Shown here one piece after another: positions 9,802 to 20,130 of a stretch of 64,000 nucleotides of DNA (its first letter is position 1; each line of letters begins with the position of its first letter). Below the pieces are notes generated by a model. It saw nothing but the letters and a program-made list of their open reading frames with translations, had not been told where the DNA came from and did no database searches. The stretch lies in NCBI GenBank assembly GCA_019090795.1, contig JAHRVG010000004.1:1-64000 (forward strand), read 5' to 3'. The position numbers were made by a program, and so were the translations under genes. Source of the DNA: Paracoccaceae bacterium. GTDB lineage: Bacteria; Pseudomonadota; Alphaproteobacteria; Rhodobacterales; Rhodobacteraceae.

Positions 9802-10707
9802 ATGGACCGCCTAACCGAAATGGAAGCATTTGCAAGTGTTGTAGACCTTGGCGGGTTTACCGATGCTGCACGCAAAATGGGTCTGTCAAAATCTGCCATC
9901 TCCAAACATGTTTCATCCCTAGAGGCACGCCTCGGGGCCCGGTTGCTCAATCGCACAACGCGACGCGTTAGCCCGACGGAAATTGGGTTGGCCTATTATG
10001 ATAAGGCTCGACAGGTGCTTGATAACGCCTGCGAAGCCGACGCAATGGTTACCTCGATGCAATCCGCGCCAAAGGGTTCCCTGCGATTGTCGGCCACCAC
10101 CGATTTTGGGGTAAACCACATTTCCCGCGCGCTTGGGGCCTTTCTTAACCGATATCCGGAGATTAACGTCAATCTGGTGTTGTCAAACCGTCAGGTTGAC
10201 TTGATGTCAGAGGGCTTTGATCTGGCTATTCGCATCGGTGAAATGCAAGACAGCACCCTGCGAGCACGAAAACTGGCTGAAACGAACATGCGGGTGATCG
10301 GGTCACCAGAATACTTTGAAGAACACGGCACGCCGGAAAAAATTGATGACCTTTCACACCACAAGCTTTTGCATTTTTCCAACCAATCCAATGGTAATGT
10401 CTGGAAAATGACTTCGCCCAGTGGTGAAAAACGTCTGGTTCGGGCGGGTGGCAGCCTGACAGTAAATGATGGCCAATCCCTGCTGCGCGCTGCCGAAGCT
10501 GGTCTCGGGATCGCCTATTTGCCAAGTTATCTGTATCACGAAGCGGTCGAGGACGGTCGCCTGTTACTTGCGATGCCAGATTTGCCGGTAGAGGTGTTGC
10601 CAGTGAGCGTGGTGTATCCTCCGGGCTTGTACACACAGCCCAAATTGCGTGCCTTCATTGATTTCCTAGTGGAGCACTTCAAATCAAAAGGGCCAGAAAT
10701 CTGGTAA
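9802..10707 (+). CDS. LysR-family transcriptional regulator
   Basis: MDRLTEMEAFASVVDLGGFTDAARKMGLSKSAISKHVSSLEARLGARLLNRTTRR N-terminal wHTH. Confidence 0.92.
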   Translation: MDRLTEMEAFASVVDLGGFTDAARKMGLSKSAISKHVSSLEARLGARLLNRTTRRVSPTEIGLAYYDKARQVLDNACEADAMVTSMQSAPKGSLRLSATTDFGVNHISRALGAFLNRYPEINVNLVLSNRQVDLMSEGFDLAIRIGEMQDSTLRARKLAETNMRVIGSPEYFEEHGTPEKIDDLSHHKLLHFSNQSNGNVWKMTSPSGEKRLVRAGGSLTVNDGQSLLRAAEAGLGIAYLPSYLYHEAVEDGRLLLAMPDLPVEVLPVSVVYPPGLYTQPKLRAFIDFLVEHFKSKGPEIW

Positions 10708-10721
10708 CATCAGTCACTTAT

Positions 10722-11639
10722 CTACTTGGAGAAAACCGCCTCAACACGGCGGTTTTTTGCTCTGCCGACGTCGGTTTCGTTGGTTGCCCTTGGGGAAAGA
10801 AAGCCAATTCCGTGGGCCGAAAGCCGCTTTCTCTGAATGCCATGTGCATTGACCAACAGATTCAGCACGGTCATTGCCCGCTTCTTAGACAAAGCAATAT
10901 TTCCGTCAAGCGATCCCGACATATCGGAATGACCAACAAGAAAAACCTTGAGGGTCTTGTTTTGGATCAATCGTTCGGCAAGCTTTGCTATGCTGCCGTT
11001 CCGGTCATTTCCCAACTTGGCACTGCCGGTTTCAAACTCCAACCCCTCTAAAACAAACGATAGGTTTCCCTGTTTCGGTAAGGGGGGGGGCACGGCCAGG
11101 TTTTCCATTGTATCAACCTTAAAAACTGTTGCTAACTCTGGTGCATATTCAGTCATCTGCACATAAACAGAAGTAGGCGATTTGCTGAGCAGAAAAGTTA
11201 CATAGGCTTGCGCGACAGACCCTTTTTGCCGGGCGCTGACAAAACGGAAATCGCGCAGATCTACGCGCATCTTCGGCTCTGCCACAACATCAATCGCAAA
11301 GCGAAAATCAAATCCACCACAGCTTTCAGTTTGGCAAAACAACAGAACTTCGTAGTCAGAGCTTTCCAACTGATCCAGGATGTTTTTCTGCACCTCGGCC
11401 AAAGTCTGCTCGCCCCCAAACGCCCATACCGAACGGCGAATGTCTTCGGGTGCTTTTGCGGTGATCAGACCCTCCGGCCCATACGGTTTAACAGCAACAA
11501 AAGGTGACATTTCCGTTTCTTTGCGGGAATAAGTCTCCTTGGCCCCTAACGGCAATTGCAACACGAATTCAGCTGCTACGCTGGTGTTGAGGGCAAGCAA
11601 GAGAATGCCCGCCCATAACAATAAACCGAAAAACCTCAT
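10722..11639 (-). CDS. OmpA C-terminal domain (peptidoglycan-binding) protein with signal peptide
   Basis: MRFFGLLLWAGILLLALNTSVAAE signal; LEFETGSAKL...FLVGHSDMSGSLDGNIALSKKRAMTVLNLLV...NRRVEAVF. Confidence 0.88.
   Translation of the reverse strand: MRFFGLLLWAGILLLALNTSVAAEFVLQLPLGAKETYSRKETEMSPFVAVKPYGPEGLITAKAPEDIRRSVWAFGGEQTLAEVQKNILDQLESSDYEVLLFCQTESCGGFDFRFAIDVVAEPKMRVDLRDFRFVSARQKGSVAQAYVTFLLSKSPTSVYVQMTEYAPELATVFKVDTMENLAVPPPLPKQGNLSFVLEGLEFETGSAKLGNDRNGSIAKLAERLIQNKTLKVFLVGHSDMSGSLDGNIALSKKRAMTVLNLLVNAHGIQRKRLSAHGIGFLSPRATNETDVGRAKNRRVEAVFSK
10732..10758 (+). terminator. Rho-independent terminator for the + strand LysR gene, lying inside the 3' end of the convergent OmpA-like CDS
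   Basis: AAAACCGCC-TCAACAC-GGCGGTTTTTT: GC stem plus T-run, 24 bp after the lysR stop. Confidence 0.75.
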
Positions 11640-12205
11640 CGAAATGATGAATGATATTCCGCATTTGGCCGCTTGTCGGTGGCCGAGGAAACGCGATTTG
11701 ACATGTTAAAGAACCCGGCAACGTTGGCGATGTCCCAAATGTCGGCATCGGTAAAGCCTACATCCCGCAAGGCTTGACGGTCCGGCTCCTCAATACGGTG
11801 GCTGGCCTCGGTCATTTTCGCGGCAAAATCCAACATTGCCTTTTCACGAGGTGAGAGCGGGGCAACACGGTAATTCATCACCAGCATTTCACCCAGCTCG
11901 GGCTTACCTGACAGCTCGCGGACAGCCGCCCCATGGGCAACAAGGCAATAAAAACACTTATTAATCGACGAAACGACCACAGCGATCATCTCGCGTTCCA
12001 GTTTTGTCAGCCCACTATCTGCCAGCATGAAATCATTGTACATGGTAGTAAAAGCATTCAGCCTGTCGATGTTATTAGAGTAAGACCGCAAAACATTGGG
12101 TACAAATCCCAGTTTCTCTACACAAATATCAAAATATTTCTGTGTCTTTTCCGGCAGTGGATCGACAGGTGGCAGGTTCAGGGCTGTGGGGGATTGATCA
12201 GACAT
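11636..12205 (-). CDS. peroxidase-related / AhpD-CMD-like protein
   Basis: LTKLEREMIAVVVSSINKCFYCLVAHGAAVRE (CxxC...H AhpD-like motif). Confidence 0.85.
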   Translation of the reverse strand: MSDQSPTALNLPPVDPLPEKTQKYFDICVEKLGFVPNVLRSYSNNIDRLNAFTTMYNDFMLADSGLTKLEREMIAVVVSSINKCFYCLVAHGAAVRELSGKPELGEMLVMNYRVAPLSPREKAMLDFAAKMTEASHRIEEPDRQALRDVGFTDADIWDIANVAGFFNMSNRVSSATDKRPNAEYHSSFR

Positions 12206-12219
12206 GGTTAACCTTCGTG

Positions 12220-12942
12220 TTAGGGAACAAGTTTACGATAGTGGTAGTGGGCAGCGACTTCCATGCCCATTTTCCGGTACAAACCCTGCGCCGGTGCGTT
12301 TTCGCTGGTTGTCAGACATGTGAACCATTCTGTGTTCTGCTGGGCCGCCCACCATGCAGCCCCGCGCATCATAGCCTCGGCGACACCCTGTTTGCGTGCA
12401 GATGTCAAAACCTCGACTGCGTGCACCATGGCAATGTCCTGATAGCATCCAAGAAAGCTCACCCCGACGGGGCGGTTTTTATAGCGCCCCATCAAACAGG
12501 TATTGGGCTCCGCTGCGCGGTCCATAACTGCAAGGCGCGGCGCATCAATGCCGCCATCCTGCCAAATCTCCTCCATGATCGCGAGCGGTCCTTTGGAAAA
12601 AATCACCTGCAAAGAAGACTGGTCATATTCCGCCAAACTTTCGCAACGCATCATCAGGACATCAACGGGATCAACGATTTGATAGCCTTGGTCCTCTAGC
12701 AACCCGTCAAGCTCGGGTTGCTCCCCCCGAACCATAAACAACGGCGCTTGCCCCATTTCCCGCATAACAGACGCCGCTTGCTCGACATCTTCTTTGCGGG
12801 CAATCTTGGCAGTAGAAGCCGCGGAAACACGTTGGCCAGCTCCTTTGCCTTCGCGCAATGTCCAGATGCCTTTGGTGCGCATTGCAAATGCGGGCCATGT
12901 GGCATCAATTGCTTGAAATAATTCTGTTTTAGAAGGGGTCAT
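12220..12942 (-). CDS. GNAT-family N-acetyltransferase
   Basis: VEVLTSARKQGVAEAMMRGAAWWAAQQNTEWFTCLTTSENAPAQGLYRKMGMEV acetyl-CoA binding motif. Confidence 0.85.
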   Translation of the reverse strand: MTPSKTELFQAIDATWPAFAMRTKGIWTLREGKGAGQRVSAASTAKIARKEDVEQAASVMREMGQAPLFMVRGEQPELDGLLEDQGYQIVDPVDVLMMRCESLAEYDQSSLQVIFSKGPLAIMEEIWQDGGIDAPRLAVMDRAAEPNTCLMGRYKNRPVGVSFLGCYQDIAMVHAVEVLTSARKQGVAEAMMRGAAWWAAQQNTEWFTCLTTSENAPAQGLYRKMGMEVAAHYHYRKLVP

Positions 12943-13670
12943 TTTGTTAATACCTCAAATGCGAGTGCAACCGCATGGCTCGCGCTCGCAATTAGCTGTT
13001 GCGAAGTACCCCGAATAACAATGTTGGTGCCGTATTTTCCATACATGCTGAAGGGGTAAGAGCCGATGGAAAGTTCCGGAAAGTCCGTGGCAATTTTTGC
13101 CAGTGGACCGGCAATTTCACTCTCCGGAGAATCCATCCGGATGGTTTCAGATAACATGGGCTGCCCCCCTGAAAGGGTAGGAAGCAGGTTTTCCAGCATC
13201 ACGACAAAAATTGTCGGCACGCCAGCCATCACATGTACATTCTCAAGACTAAAGCCCGGTGCCTTGGAAATCGGGTTGTTGATCAGCTTTGCGCCCTTTG
13301 GTATACGTGCCATCCGCAACCGGGCCTCGGTCAGGTCGGCCTCCCCATTTTCATAGTTCGTCGCCAACATCGCCCGCGCATCATCGCGCACATCTATGGA
13401 AACCCCAAAGGCAGCCGCAATGCTATCAGCGGTAATATCGTCATGTGTTGGCCCAATACCACCGCTGGTAAATACATGGGTAAACTTGCCGCGCAGTACA
13501 TTCACAGCCCCGGAAATTTCACCATGATCGTCTGAAACTACCCGAACCTCCTTTAGATCAATCCCCACTCGCGTCAGCTCCTGTGCCAAATGAAAAGTGT
13601 TCGCATCCTGTGTGCGCCCAGACAGGATCTCATCACCAATCACAATCATCGCCGCGTTCGGATTTACCAT
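12939..13670 (-). CDS. CinA/MoaB-type molybdopterin-binding domain protein (ORF open to 14018; likely start MVNPNAAMIVIGDEILSG at 13670)
   Basis: AAMIVIGDEILSGRTQDANTFHLAQEL, TSGGIGPTHDDITADSIAAAFG. Confidence 0.88.
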   Translation of the reverse strand: MVNPNAAMIVIGDEILSGRTQDANTFHLAQELTRVGIDLKEVRVVSDDHGEISGAVNVLRGKFTHVFTSGGIGPTHDDITADSIAAAFGVSIDVRDDARAMLATNYENGEADLTEARLRMARIPKGAKLINNPISKAPGFSLENVHVMAGVPTIFVVMLENLLPTLSGGQPMLSETIRMDSPESEIAGPLAKIATDFPELSIGSYPFSMYGKYGTNIVIRGTSQQLIASASHAVALAFEVLTK

Positions 13671-13710
13671 AAGCCTTGTCCTCTTGATCCGCTGCTCATA
13701 CTGTCGCAAA

Positions 13711-14412
13711 ATGAAATTTGCGCAACCCCTGATCCCCGCTATTCTTGTCCGTAGGTATAAACGATTTCTGGCCGACGTCACGCTGGAAGACGGCCGTGAA
13801 GTTACCGCCCATTGCGCAAACCCCGGGGGAATGTTGGGGTTGAAAGAGCCGGGATCGAGGATTTGGCTCGAACCCAACAACAACCCCAAACGAAAATTAC
13901 GCTTTAGCTGGAAACTGATTGAGCTACCGGACGGCCATCTGGCTGGTATTGACACAATGGTTCCCAATGTCGTTGTTGGTGAAGCTTTGCGGGCGCAGAA
14001 AATTCCTGAACTCGCCAATTATTCCACCATCAAGCCCGAGGTCAAATACGGCAAATCCAGCCGCATAGATTTCCTGCTGACCCAAGAAGGGTTGCCCGAT
14101 ACATTTATCGAGGTCAAAAACGTTCATTTCCGCCGCAAAGGTGATTGGGCGGAATTTCCGGACAGCGTTACCGCACGCGGGGCGAAACATCTGGCCGAAT
14201 TGTCCGATATGGTAGAACAGGGTCACCGCGCAATAATGCTTTATCTTGTGCAACGTACGGATTGTGCTCGTTTCAAGCTGGCTGAAGATTATGATCCAAC
14301 CTATGCCAAAGCCTATCAAAAGGCCCGCGAGGCCGGTGTTGAAATGCTGTGTTATGCGACGAGCCTATCGCCTAGTGGCATCCACTTGTCCCATTCGCTA
14401 CCCGTAGACTAA
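13711..14412 (+). CDS. sfsA: SfsA, DNA-binding/sugar fermentation stimulation protein (ORF open from 13597)
   Basis: MKFAQPLIPAILVRRYKRFLADVTLEDGREVTAHCANPGGMLG..., IEVKNVHFRRKGDWAEFPDSVTARGAKHLAEL. Confidence 0.92.
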   Translation: MKFAQPLIPAILVRRYKRFLADVTLEDGREVTAHCANPGGMLGLKEPGSRIWLEPNNNPKRKLRFSWKLIELPDGHLAGIDTMVPNVVVGEALRAQKIPELANYSTIKPEVKYGKSSRIDFLLTQEGLPDTFIEVKNVHFRRKGDWAEFPDSVTARGAKHLAELSDMVEQGHRAIMLYLVQRTDCARFKLAEDYDPTYAKAYQKAREAGVEMLCYATSLSPSGIHLSHSLPVD

Positions 14413-14479
14413 TCGCAACATTTTTATCCGCCACACTGGCGCTTATCCTCAATTCCGACTATTCAAACCCAAAATCACC

Positions 14480-15310
14480 TTGTTTTCGGAGCGCCCTGTG
14501 GAAGATAGCAATTCACCAAGATTGAACAAAGACGGCATCACCATTCACACGGCTGATGAATTTGAGGGTATGCGCCAAGCAGGTAGGCTGGCGGCAGAGG
14601 TTCTTGATATGATCGCCCAGCATGTCGATGTTGGCGTAACCACAGAACACCTCGATCAATTGTGCCACGATCATATGGTTGCGGCGGGTGCGCGCCCGGC
14701 TACGCTGGGCTATCGCGGGTATCCCAAATCCTCTTGTATTTCAATTAACCACGTTGTCTGCCACGGTATTCCTTCCGACAAAAAACTGCGCGACGGGGAT
14801 ATTTTGAACATCGACGTGACCTGCATTCTTGATGGCTGGTTCGGGGATTGTTCGCGCATGTATGTGGCCGGAAAACTGAACCGAAAAGCGGAACGCCTGA
14901 TCCAGATCACCCACGACAGCCTGATGATTGGCATTGATCAGGTAAAACCTGGCAACACATTTGGCGATATCGGCGCAGCAATCCAGCGCTATGTAGAAGC
15001 AAACCGTTGTACAGTGGTCCGTGATTTTTGCGGCCACGGCCTTGGGCGCGTGTTCCATTCCGCACCTAACGTTCTGCATTATGGCCGTTGGGGCACGGGC
15101 GCCGTTCTGGAAGAAGGTATGTTTTTCACAATCGAACCAATGGTTAATCTGGGTCGACCAGAAACCAAAGTTCTGGCGGATGACTGGACGGCTGTTACCA
15201 AAGACAAATCCCTTTCTGCACAGTTTGAGCATTCACTCGGTGTGACGGCTAACGGATGCGAGATATTTACAGAATCACCTGCAGGAACCTTTTACCCGAC
15301 TTGGCGCTAA
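14480..15310 (+). CDS. map: methionine aminopeptidase type I
   Basis: CISINHVVCHGIPSDKKLRDGDILNIDVTCILDGWFGD, CGHGLGRVFHSAPNVLHYG, GMFFTIEPMV. Confidence 0.95.
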   Translation: MFSERPVEDSNSPRLNKDGITIHTADEFEGMRQAGRLAAEVLDMIAQHVDVGVTTEHLDQLCHDHMVAAGARPATLGYRGYPKSSCISINHVVCHGIPSDKKLRDGDILNIDVTCILDGWFGDCSRMYVAGKLNRKAERLIQITHDSLMIGIDQVKPGNTFGDIGAAIQRYVEANRCTVVRDFCGHGLGRVFHSAPNVLHYGRWGTGAVLEEGMFFTIEPMVNLGRPETKVLADDWTAVTKDKSLSAQFEHSLGVTANGCEIFTESPAGTFYPTWR

Positions 15311-15360
15311 CAAATCGTTAGCGGAAAGAAAGAGAACATTTTAGGAACACCTTAACCCAA

Positions 15361-16137
15361 TTGCCCGAATGTCGAGGCATGAGAAACACTGATTCTACCC
15401 CTGCCTTCAATGAAAAGCCCCTGTTCGGGTTTGCGTTTGATTCCACTTATCCGGTTATCTCCGATGCAGACTCCTGCAAGGATCATCGCAAAAGGCTGCG
15501 CCAGCGTTTCATGCGTGCTGGCACCATTGCGTTGCAAGATTATGAAATGCTGGAACTGATATTGTTTCGGGCGATTCCGCGCCGCAATGTTAAACCATTG
15601 GCGAAGACCCTGTTGGCGCGATTCGGCGACTTTAATCGCGTGATTTCCGCTCGCCCCAGCCTTTTGGCAGAGGTTCAGGGCGTTGGCGATGCCGTGGTGC
15701 AAGAGCTGAAAATAATAGAGGCAGCAGCGCATAGCCTGGCACAGGCCAAAGTTCTTCATACCGATGTTTTATCCTCTTGGGGCGCATTGATGCGCTATTG
15801 CAAAACCACTATGGCGCATAGGGAAACCGAGCAGTTCCGCATCTTGTTTCTGGATCGCAAAAACGTTTTGATTGGAGATGAAGAACAGCAGAAAGGCACA
15901 GTGGATCATGTTCCGGTTTATCCACGCGAAGTCGCCAAACGCGCCCTCGAACTGAATGCAAGCGCGGTGATCTTGGTGCACAACCATCCATCCGGCGATC
16001 CCTCCCCCTCTCAGGCAGACATTGACATGACGATCCTTGTAGAAAATGCTCTACGGGCAATCGGAGTTACGGTTCACGACCATATAATTGTCGGCAAAGA
16101 AACTGACAGCAGTTTCCGCTCTTTGGGTTTACTCTAG
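15361..16137 (+). CDS. radC: RadC/JAB-domain DNA repair protein (start possibly 15379)
   Basis: VHNHPSGDPSPSQADIDMT JAMM motif; VFPREVAKRALELNAS-like core. Confidence 0.93.
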   Translation: MPECRGMRNTDSTPAFNEKPLFGFAFDSTYPVISDADSCKDHRKRLRQRFMRAGTIALQDYEMLELILFRAIPRRNVKPLAKTLLARFGDFNRVISARPSLLAEVQGVGDAVVQELKIIEAAAHSLAQAKVLHTDVLSSWGALMRYCKTTMAHRETEQFRILFLDRKNVLIGDEEQQKGTVDHVPVYPREVAKRALELNASAVILVHNHPSGDPSPSQADIDMTILVENALRAIGVTVHDHIIVGKETDSSFRSLGLL

Positions 16138-16180
16138 GAAATTCATCCCCTGCAACTCGCCGGAAAAAATCGCTCTGGCA

Positions 16181-16209
16181 TTGTCCTGCGCATTGCGGAT
16201 ACGTATATG
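16181..16209 (+). promoter_or_regulatory. possible heat-shock (RpoH-type) promoter upstream of hslVU
   Basis: TTGTCC-15 bp-CGTATATG, similar in layout to the dnaK upstream element; 19 bp before the hslV ORF. Confidence 0.35.
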
Positions 16210-16227
16210 CGAGCGTGAAAGGATGAA

Positions 16228-16800
16228 TTGATGTCTGACTCTGGAAAATTCCCCGGCTGGCATGGTACTACAATTGTAGGTGTCAAAAAGGACGGTAAAG
16301 TTGTTGTTGCGGGCGATGGACAAGTAAGCTTGGGGCAAACTGTCATCAAGGGGTCAGCGCGCAAAGTAAGGCGCATATCCCCCGGGGGCCATGACGTTGT
16401 TTGTGGGTTTGCCGGATCAACCGCAGATGCTTTCACCTTGCTAGAAAGGTTGGAATCCAAGCTGGAATCTGCACCCGGTCAGTTGGCAAAGGGATGCGTC
16501 GAGCTGGCCAAAGACTGGCGGATGGACAAATACCTGCGCAATCTGGAGGCCATGCTGATCGTCACTGACGGCGCGGACCTGTTTATTATTACCGGTGCAG
16601 GTGACGTTCTGGAGCCAGAAAACGATATTGCTGCAATCGGTTCTGGTGGCAACTTTGCACTGGCGGCCGCACGTGCACTTATGGATAGTGGCAAAGATGC
16701 TGAAATGATTGCCCGCAAGGCGCTGGAAATCGCCGCCGAGATATGCGTTTACACCAACGGCAACCTGACCGTTGAAAGCATCAAAAAGAACAAGGACTAA
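16228..16800 (+). CDS. hslV: ATP-dependent protease proteolytic subunit HslV
   Basis: [40 protein letters not shown]. Confidence 0.97.
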   Translation: MMSDSGKFPGWHGTTIVGVKKDGKVVVAGDGQVSLGQTVIKGSARKVRRISPGGHDVVCGFAGSTADAFTLLERLESKLESAPGQLAKGCVELAKDWRMDKYLRNLEAMLIVTDGADLFIITGAGDVLEPENDIAAIGSGGNFALAAARALMDSGKDAEMIARKALEIAAEICVYTNGNLTVESIKKNKD

Positions 16801-16804
16801 GCCT

Positions 16805-18112
16805 GTGACCGACTTGACCCCACGCGAAATCGTTTCCGAACTTGATCGATTTATCATCGGCCAGAACGACGCCAAACGCGCGGTTGCTGTGGCGCTGCGC
16901 AACCGTTGGCGGCGTAAGCAACTGGCGGACGACCTGCGAGATGAGGTTTATCCCAAGAATATTTTGATGATTGGGCCAACTGGTGTTGGCAAAACCGAAA
17001 TTTCACGGCGTCTGGCAAAACTGGCCAAGGCGCCATTTCTAAAGGTTGAGGCCACCAAATTTACCGAGGTTGGCTATGTTGGGCGCGATGTCGAGCAAAT
17101 TGTGCGCGATCTGGTGGACAGCGCGATTATTATGATTCGCGAACAAAAACGCGAAGAAGTAAAGGCACACGCACACGGGGCAGCAGAAGAACGGGTACTT
17201 GATGCCCTAACGGGCGAAGATTCGCGCGAACAAACGCGCGAATTATTCCGCAAAAAGCTGCGCGACGGCATGTTGGATGACAAGATAATCGAGTTGGATA
17301 TCGCTGATTCCAGCAATCCGATGCAGATGTTAGATATCCCCGGGCAACAGGGTGGCAACATGGGGATGATGAATCTGGGCGATCTTTTCGGCAAAGCATT
17401 TTCCGGTAAAACCCAACGGCGTAAATTGACCGTTTCCGAGAGTTACAAGGTGCTGATTGAGGAAGAGGCCGACAAACTGGTCGATCAAGAATCTGTCACC
17501 AAGGAGGCCGTTACGGCGGTAGAAGAGAATGGCATTGTATTTCTGGACGAAATTGACAAAGTTTGCGCCCGGGCAGATGCTCGTGGTGCAGATGTTTCCC
17601 GCGAAGGCGTGCAGCGCGATTTGTTGCCCTTGATCGAGGGCACGACTGTTTCCACCAAGCACGGATCAGTGAAAACCGATCACATACTATTCATTGCGTC
17701 GGGCGCGTTTCATATTGCCAAACCCTCCGATCTGCTGCCCGAATTGCAAGGCCGTTTACCAATCCGTGTAGAGTTACGTGCGCTGACCGAGGATGATTTT
17801 ATTCGCATCCTGACAGAAACGGACAATGCGCTGACTTTGCAATACTCGGCCCTAATGGCAACCGAAAAAGTGGAAGTCGCGTTCAGCGAATCCGGCATCA
17901 AAGCGCTGGCAAAAATAGCTGCAGAAGTGAACCAATCTGTCGAAAATATTGGTGCGCGCCGACTCTACACAGTGATTGAAAGAGTGTTTGAGGAGCTAAG
18001 CTTTAAGGCGCCGGATCAGGCGGGAACTGCGGTAACGATAGATGCCGAATATGTTGAAAAGCATCTTGGAGAACTGGCACGTAGTACCGATGTTTCGCGG
18101 TATGTTCTCTGA
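16805..18112 (+). CDS. hslU: ATP-dependent protease ATPase subunit HslU (GTG start at 16805)
   Basis: [34 protein letters not shown]..., [18 protein letters not shown]. Confidence 0.97.
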   Translation: MTDLTPREIVSELDRFIIGQNDAKRAVAVALRNRWRRKQLADDLRDEVYPKNILMIGPTGVGKTEISRRLAKLAKAPFLKVEATKFTEVGYVGRDVEQIVRDLVDSAIIMIREQKREEVKAHAHGAAEERVLDALTGEDSREQTRELFRKKLRDGMLDDKIIELDIADSSNPMQMLDIPGQQGGNMGMMNLGDLFGKAFSGKTQRRKLTVSESYKVLIEEEADKLVDQESVTKEAVTAVEENGIVFLDEIDKVCARADARGADVSREGVQRDLLPLIEGTTVSTKHGSVKTDHILFIASGAFHIAKPSDLLPELQGRLPIRVELRALTEDDFIRILTETDNALTLQYSALMATEKVEVAFSESGIKALAKIAAEVNQSVENIGARRLYTVIERVFEELSFKAPDQAGTAVTIDAEYVEKHLGELARSTDVSRYVL

Positions 18113-18113
18113 T

Positions 18114-18704
18114 TTAGCGCTTTCGCCTTAGGTAAACATAATAGGCCCCGCTACCGCCGTGACGGTTGTGGGCTTGTGTAACCTGCAACACCAGTGAAGA
18201 CAATTCAGCAGATTTTAACCACTCCGGCAGGCCCTGCCTCAGAACACCAACCTTTGGCCGGTTGAATTCATCATATCCCAGCATTTTGCCTTTACCCGTG
18301 ATCACCAAAAGCAGCCGGTAATGGGCGCGGTGAGCGTTGTGAATATAGACATGCAAACGGGTGCGTGCTTGTTCAGCCGTCAACCCGTGTAAATCCAGCG
18401 TACCATCAATTTCCAGCTTACCCTTTAATAGCCGACGGAAGTTGCGCTGGTCCATATTGGGTGAGGTTTTAGCCGAAACGCTGTGGAATGCGGGTTGTTG
18501 ATGTGTGGGGGGCTTGGTTTTCTGCCCGACCCGAAATGAATTGTGCTCCACTGCAAACACCGGGAGTTGCGGCTTTTTTGGTATTGGATGTTGCGACACC
18601 TGGAGGGGCGAAACCGGGTTTATCCCTTCCACCTGCTTGACAACTTTTTGCCACAACTCTGCTTCGGGCTGCGACAGTTGACGGGGATTTTTACGGCTGG
18701 ACAT
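18114..18704 (-). CDS. Smr-domain protein (ORF open to 18728)
   Basis: GTLDLHGLTAEQARTRLHVYIHNAH...LLVITGKGK Smr motif. Confidence 0.88.
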   Translation of the reverse strand: MSSRKNPRQLSQPEAELWQKVVKQVEGINPVSPLQVSQHPIPKKPQLPVFAVEHNSFRVGQKTKPPTHQQPAFHSVSAKTSPNMDQRNFRRLLKGKLEIDGTLDLHGLTAEQARTRLHVYIHNAHRAHYRLLLVITGKGKMLGYDEFNRPKVGVLRQGLPEWLKSAELSSLVLQVTQAHNRHGGSGAYYVYLRRKR

Positions 18705-18793
18705 ATTCACCCCATAGCAACAGTTCATATGCGAAACTAGGTGCTAGCCCGACATCCCAAAGGCGGCACAAAACTCAGCCGCCCATTTGAACA

Positions 18794-19450
18794 CTATTCG
18801 CCCGTTGCGACCAATTTCCAATTCGGATCGTTGCTACCCATGATACGCGCAAAGGTCCACACGTCCCGCTGCTTTTTGATCGCCGTCGCATCACCCTCAA
18901 CCACTTCGCCGGATTCGTTTGTCACAACCGAGGTAAGCTCGCCCAGAAATTTCATAGTGATTTCTGATTCGTTATTGGCCGGATCAAACATTGCATCAAC
19001 AATCTTGGTTTCGCGCACGCCAACAAAAGTGGCATCAATAACCAGCCCTTTGGATTTGCGATCCTCAATCACTGCCTCAAAGCTGGTAAAGACATCGTGC
19101 GACAGGAACTGTTTTAGCATATCCAGATCGCCGTTCTCAAAAGCCATCAGAATCATCTCATAAGCCTGACGCGCGCCTGATTGAAACTCTGTCACCGAGA
19201 AATCCGGTTCAACCTGCTTCATTGACAGCAATGCCTGTCCGGCACGACTGTCAATTTCCACATGATCGGCAATATCGGGATCAAGGCCGCCCTCGATAAC
19301 CTCGAAATCGCGGGCCACGCCATTCTGAACGGGAGCCTTTTCGCGTGGTGGCTCGTATCCATCACGGGTTCCCAGCACATTTTTCAAGCGCAGGATCAAA
19401 AAAACCGCTATACCGGCAAGCACCAGCAGCTGAATTATTGCAGAATTCAT
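18794..19450 (-). CDS. Tim44/TimA-family membrane-anchored protein
   Basis: N-terminal TM helix; AYEMILMAFENGDLDMLKQFLSHDVFTSFEAVIEDRKSKG Tim44-like domain. Confidence 0.85.
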   Translation of the reverse strand: MNSAIIQLLVLAGIAVFLILRLKNVLGTRDGYEPPREKAPVQNGVARDFEVIEGGLDPDIADHVEIDSRAGQALLSMKQVEPDFSVTEFQSGARQAYEMILMAFENGDLDMLKQFLSHDVFTSFEAVIEDRKSKGLVIDATFVGVRETKIVDAMFDPANNESEITMKFLGELTSVVTNESGEVVEGDATAIKKQRDVWTFARIMGSNDPNWKLVATGE

Positions 19451-19567
19451 GAGAAGCCTCTCAACTTTTTGTGGGGACAGGTGGAATTGTCCTAGGTTTG
19501 CACATATCTAGGGAAAAGACAGGTGCAAGTCTACCTGTAGCGTAATGACAGAGGTTCAAGAGAGTTC

Positions 19568-20059
19568 ATGTGGTTGTTTTTGATTTTTGTTGCGATTCCG
19601 ATCGTAGAAATCGGCCTATTTATTCAGGTAGGCGGATGGTTGGGATTGTGGCCAACATTGTTGATCGTTGTGTTGACGGCCTTTTTGGGAACCAACTTGT
19701 TGCGGCGGCAGGGGGTGGCAACGCTGGAAAAGTTGCAAGGTTCTGTTTCTAAGGGAGAAAACCCCATGGATCCGATTGCCCATGGGGCAATGATCCTTGT
19801 TTCCGGTGTGTTATTGCTAACGCCGGGCTTTTTTACCGATGGAATCGGGTTTGCATTGCTGTTCCCGCCAGTGCGGGGCGCGTTAATAAAATGGGGTGCT
19901 GCGCGTATTTTGCAGAGCAATACAGTCGTGTTCACTAATATGTCACAGGAGCCAGCTCGGAACGACAGGCAAAACGGGACGTTTGAGGGGGAATATACCG
20001 TTCTTGACGATGAGTCAGACAAACCGGGAGACTCCGGCTGGACAAAACCCCGCGAATAA
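19568..20059 (+). CDS. fxsA: FxsA-family membrane protein
   Basis: FVAIPIVEIGLFIQVGGWLGLWPTLLIVVLTAFLGTNLLRRQG, LLLTPGFFTDGIGFALLFPPVRG. Confidence 0.9.
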   Translation: MWLFLIFVAIPIVEIGLFIQVGGWLGLWPTLLIVVLTAFLGTNLLRRQGVATLEKLQGSVSKGENPMDPIAHGAMILVSGVLLLTPGFFTDGIGFALLFPPVRGALIKWGAARILQSNTVVFTNMSQEPARNDRQNGTFEGEYTVLDDESDKPGDSGWTKPRE

Positions 20060-20130
20060 CCTGCGATTTGCGTTGTTCTTGTTTCCTAAACTTGCTACCA
20101 AATTTTCGATGATTTAATGGAGATAATCAA

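Noticed and set aside
12462-12485. CCCCGACGGGGCGGTTTTTA terminator-like string
   Set aside because: Internal to the GNAT coding sequence with a short stem and minimal loop; no + strand transcript expected.
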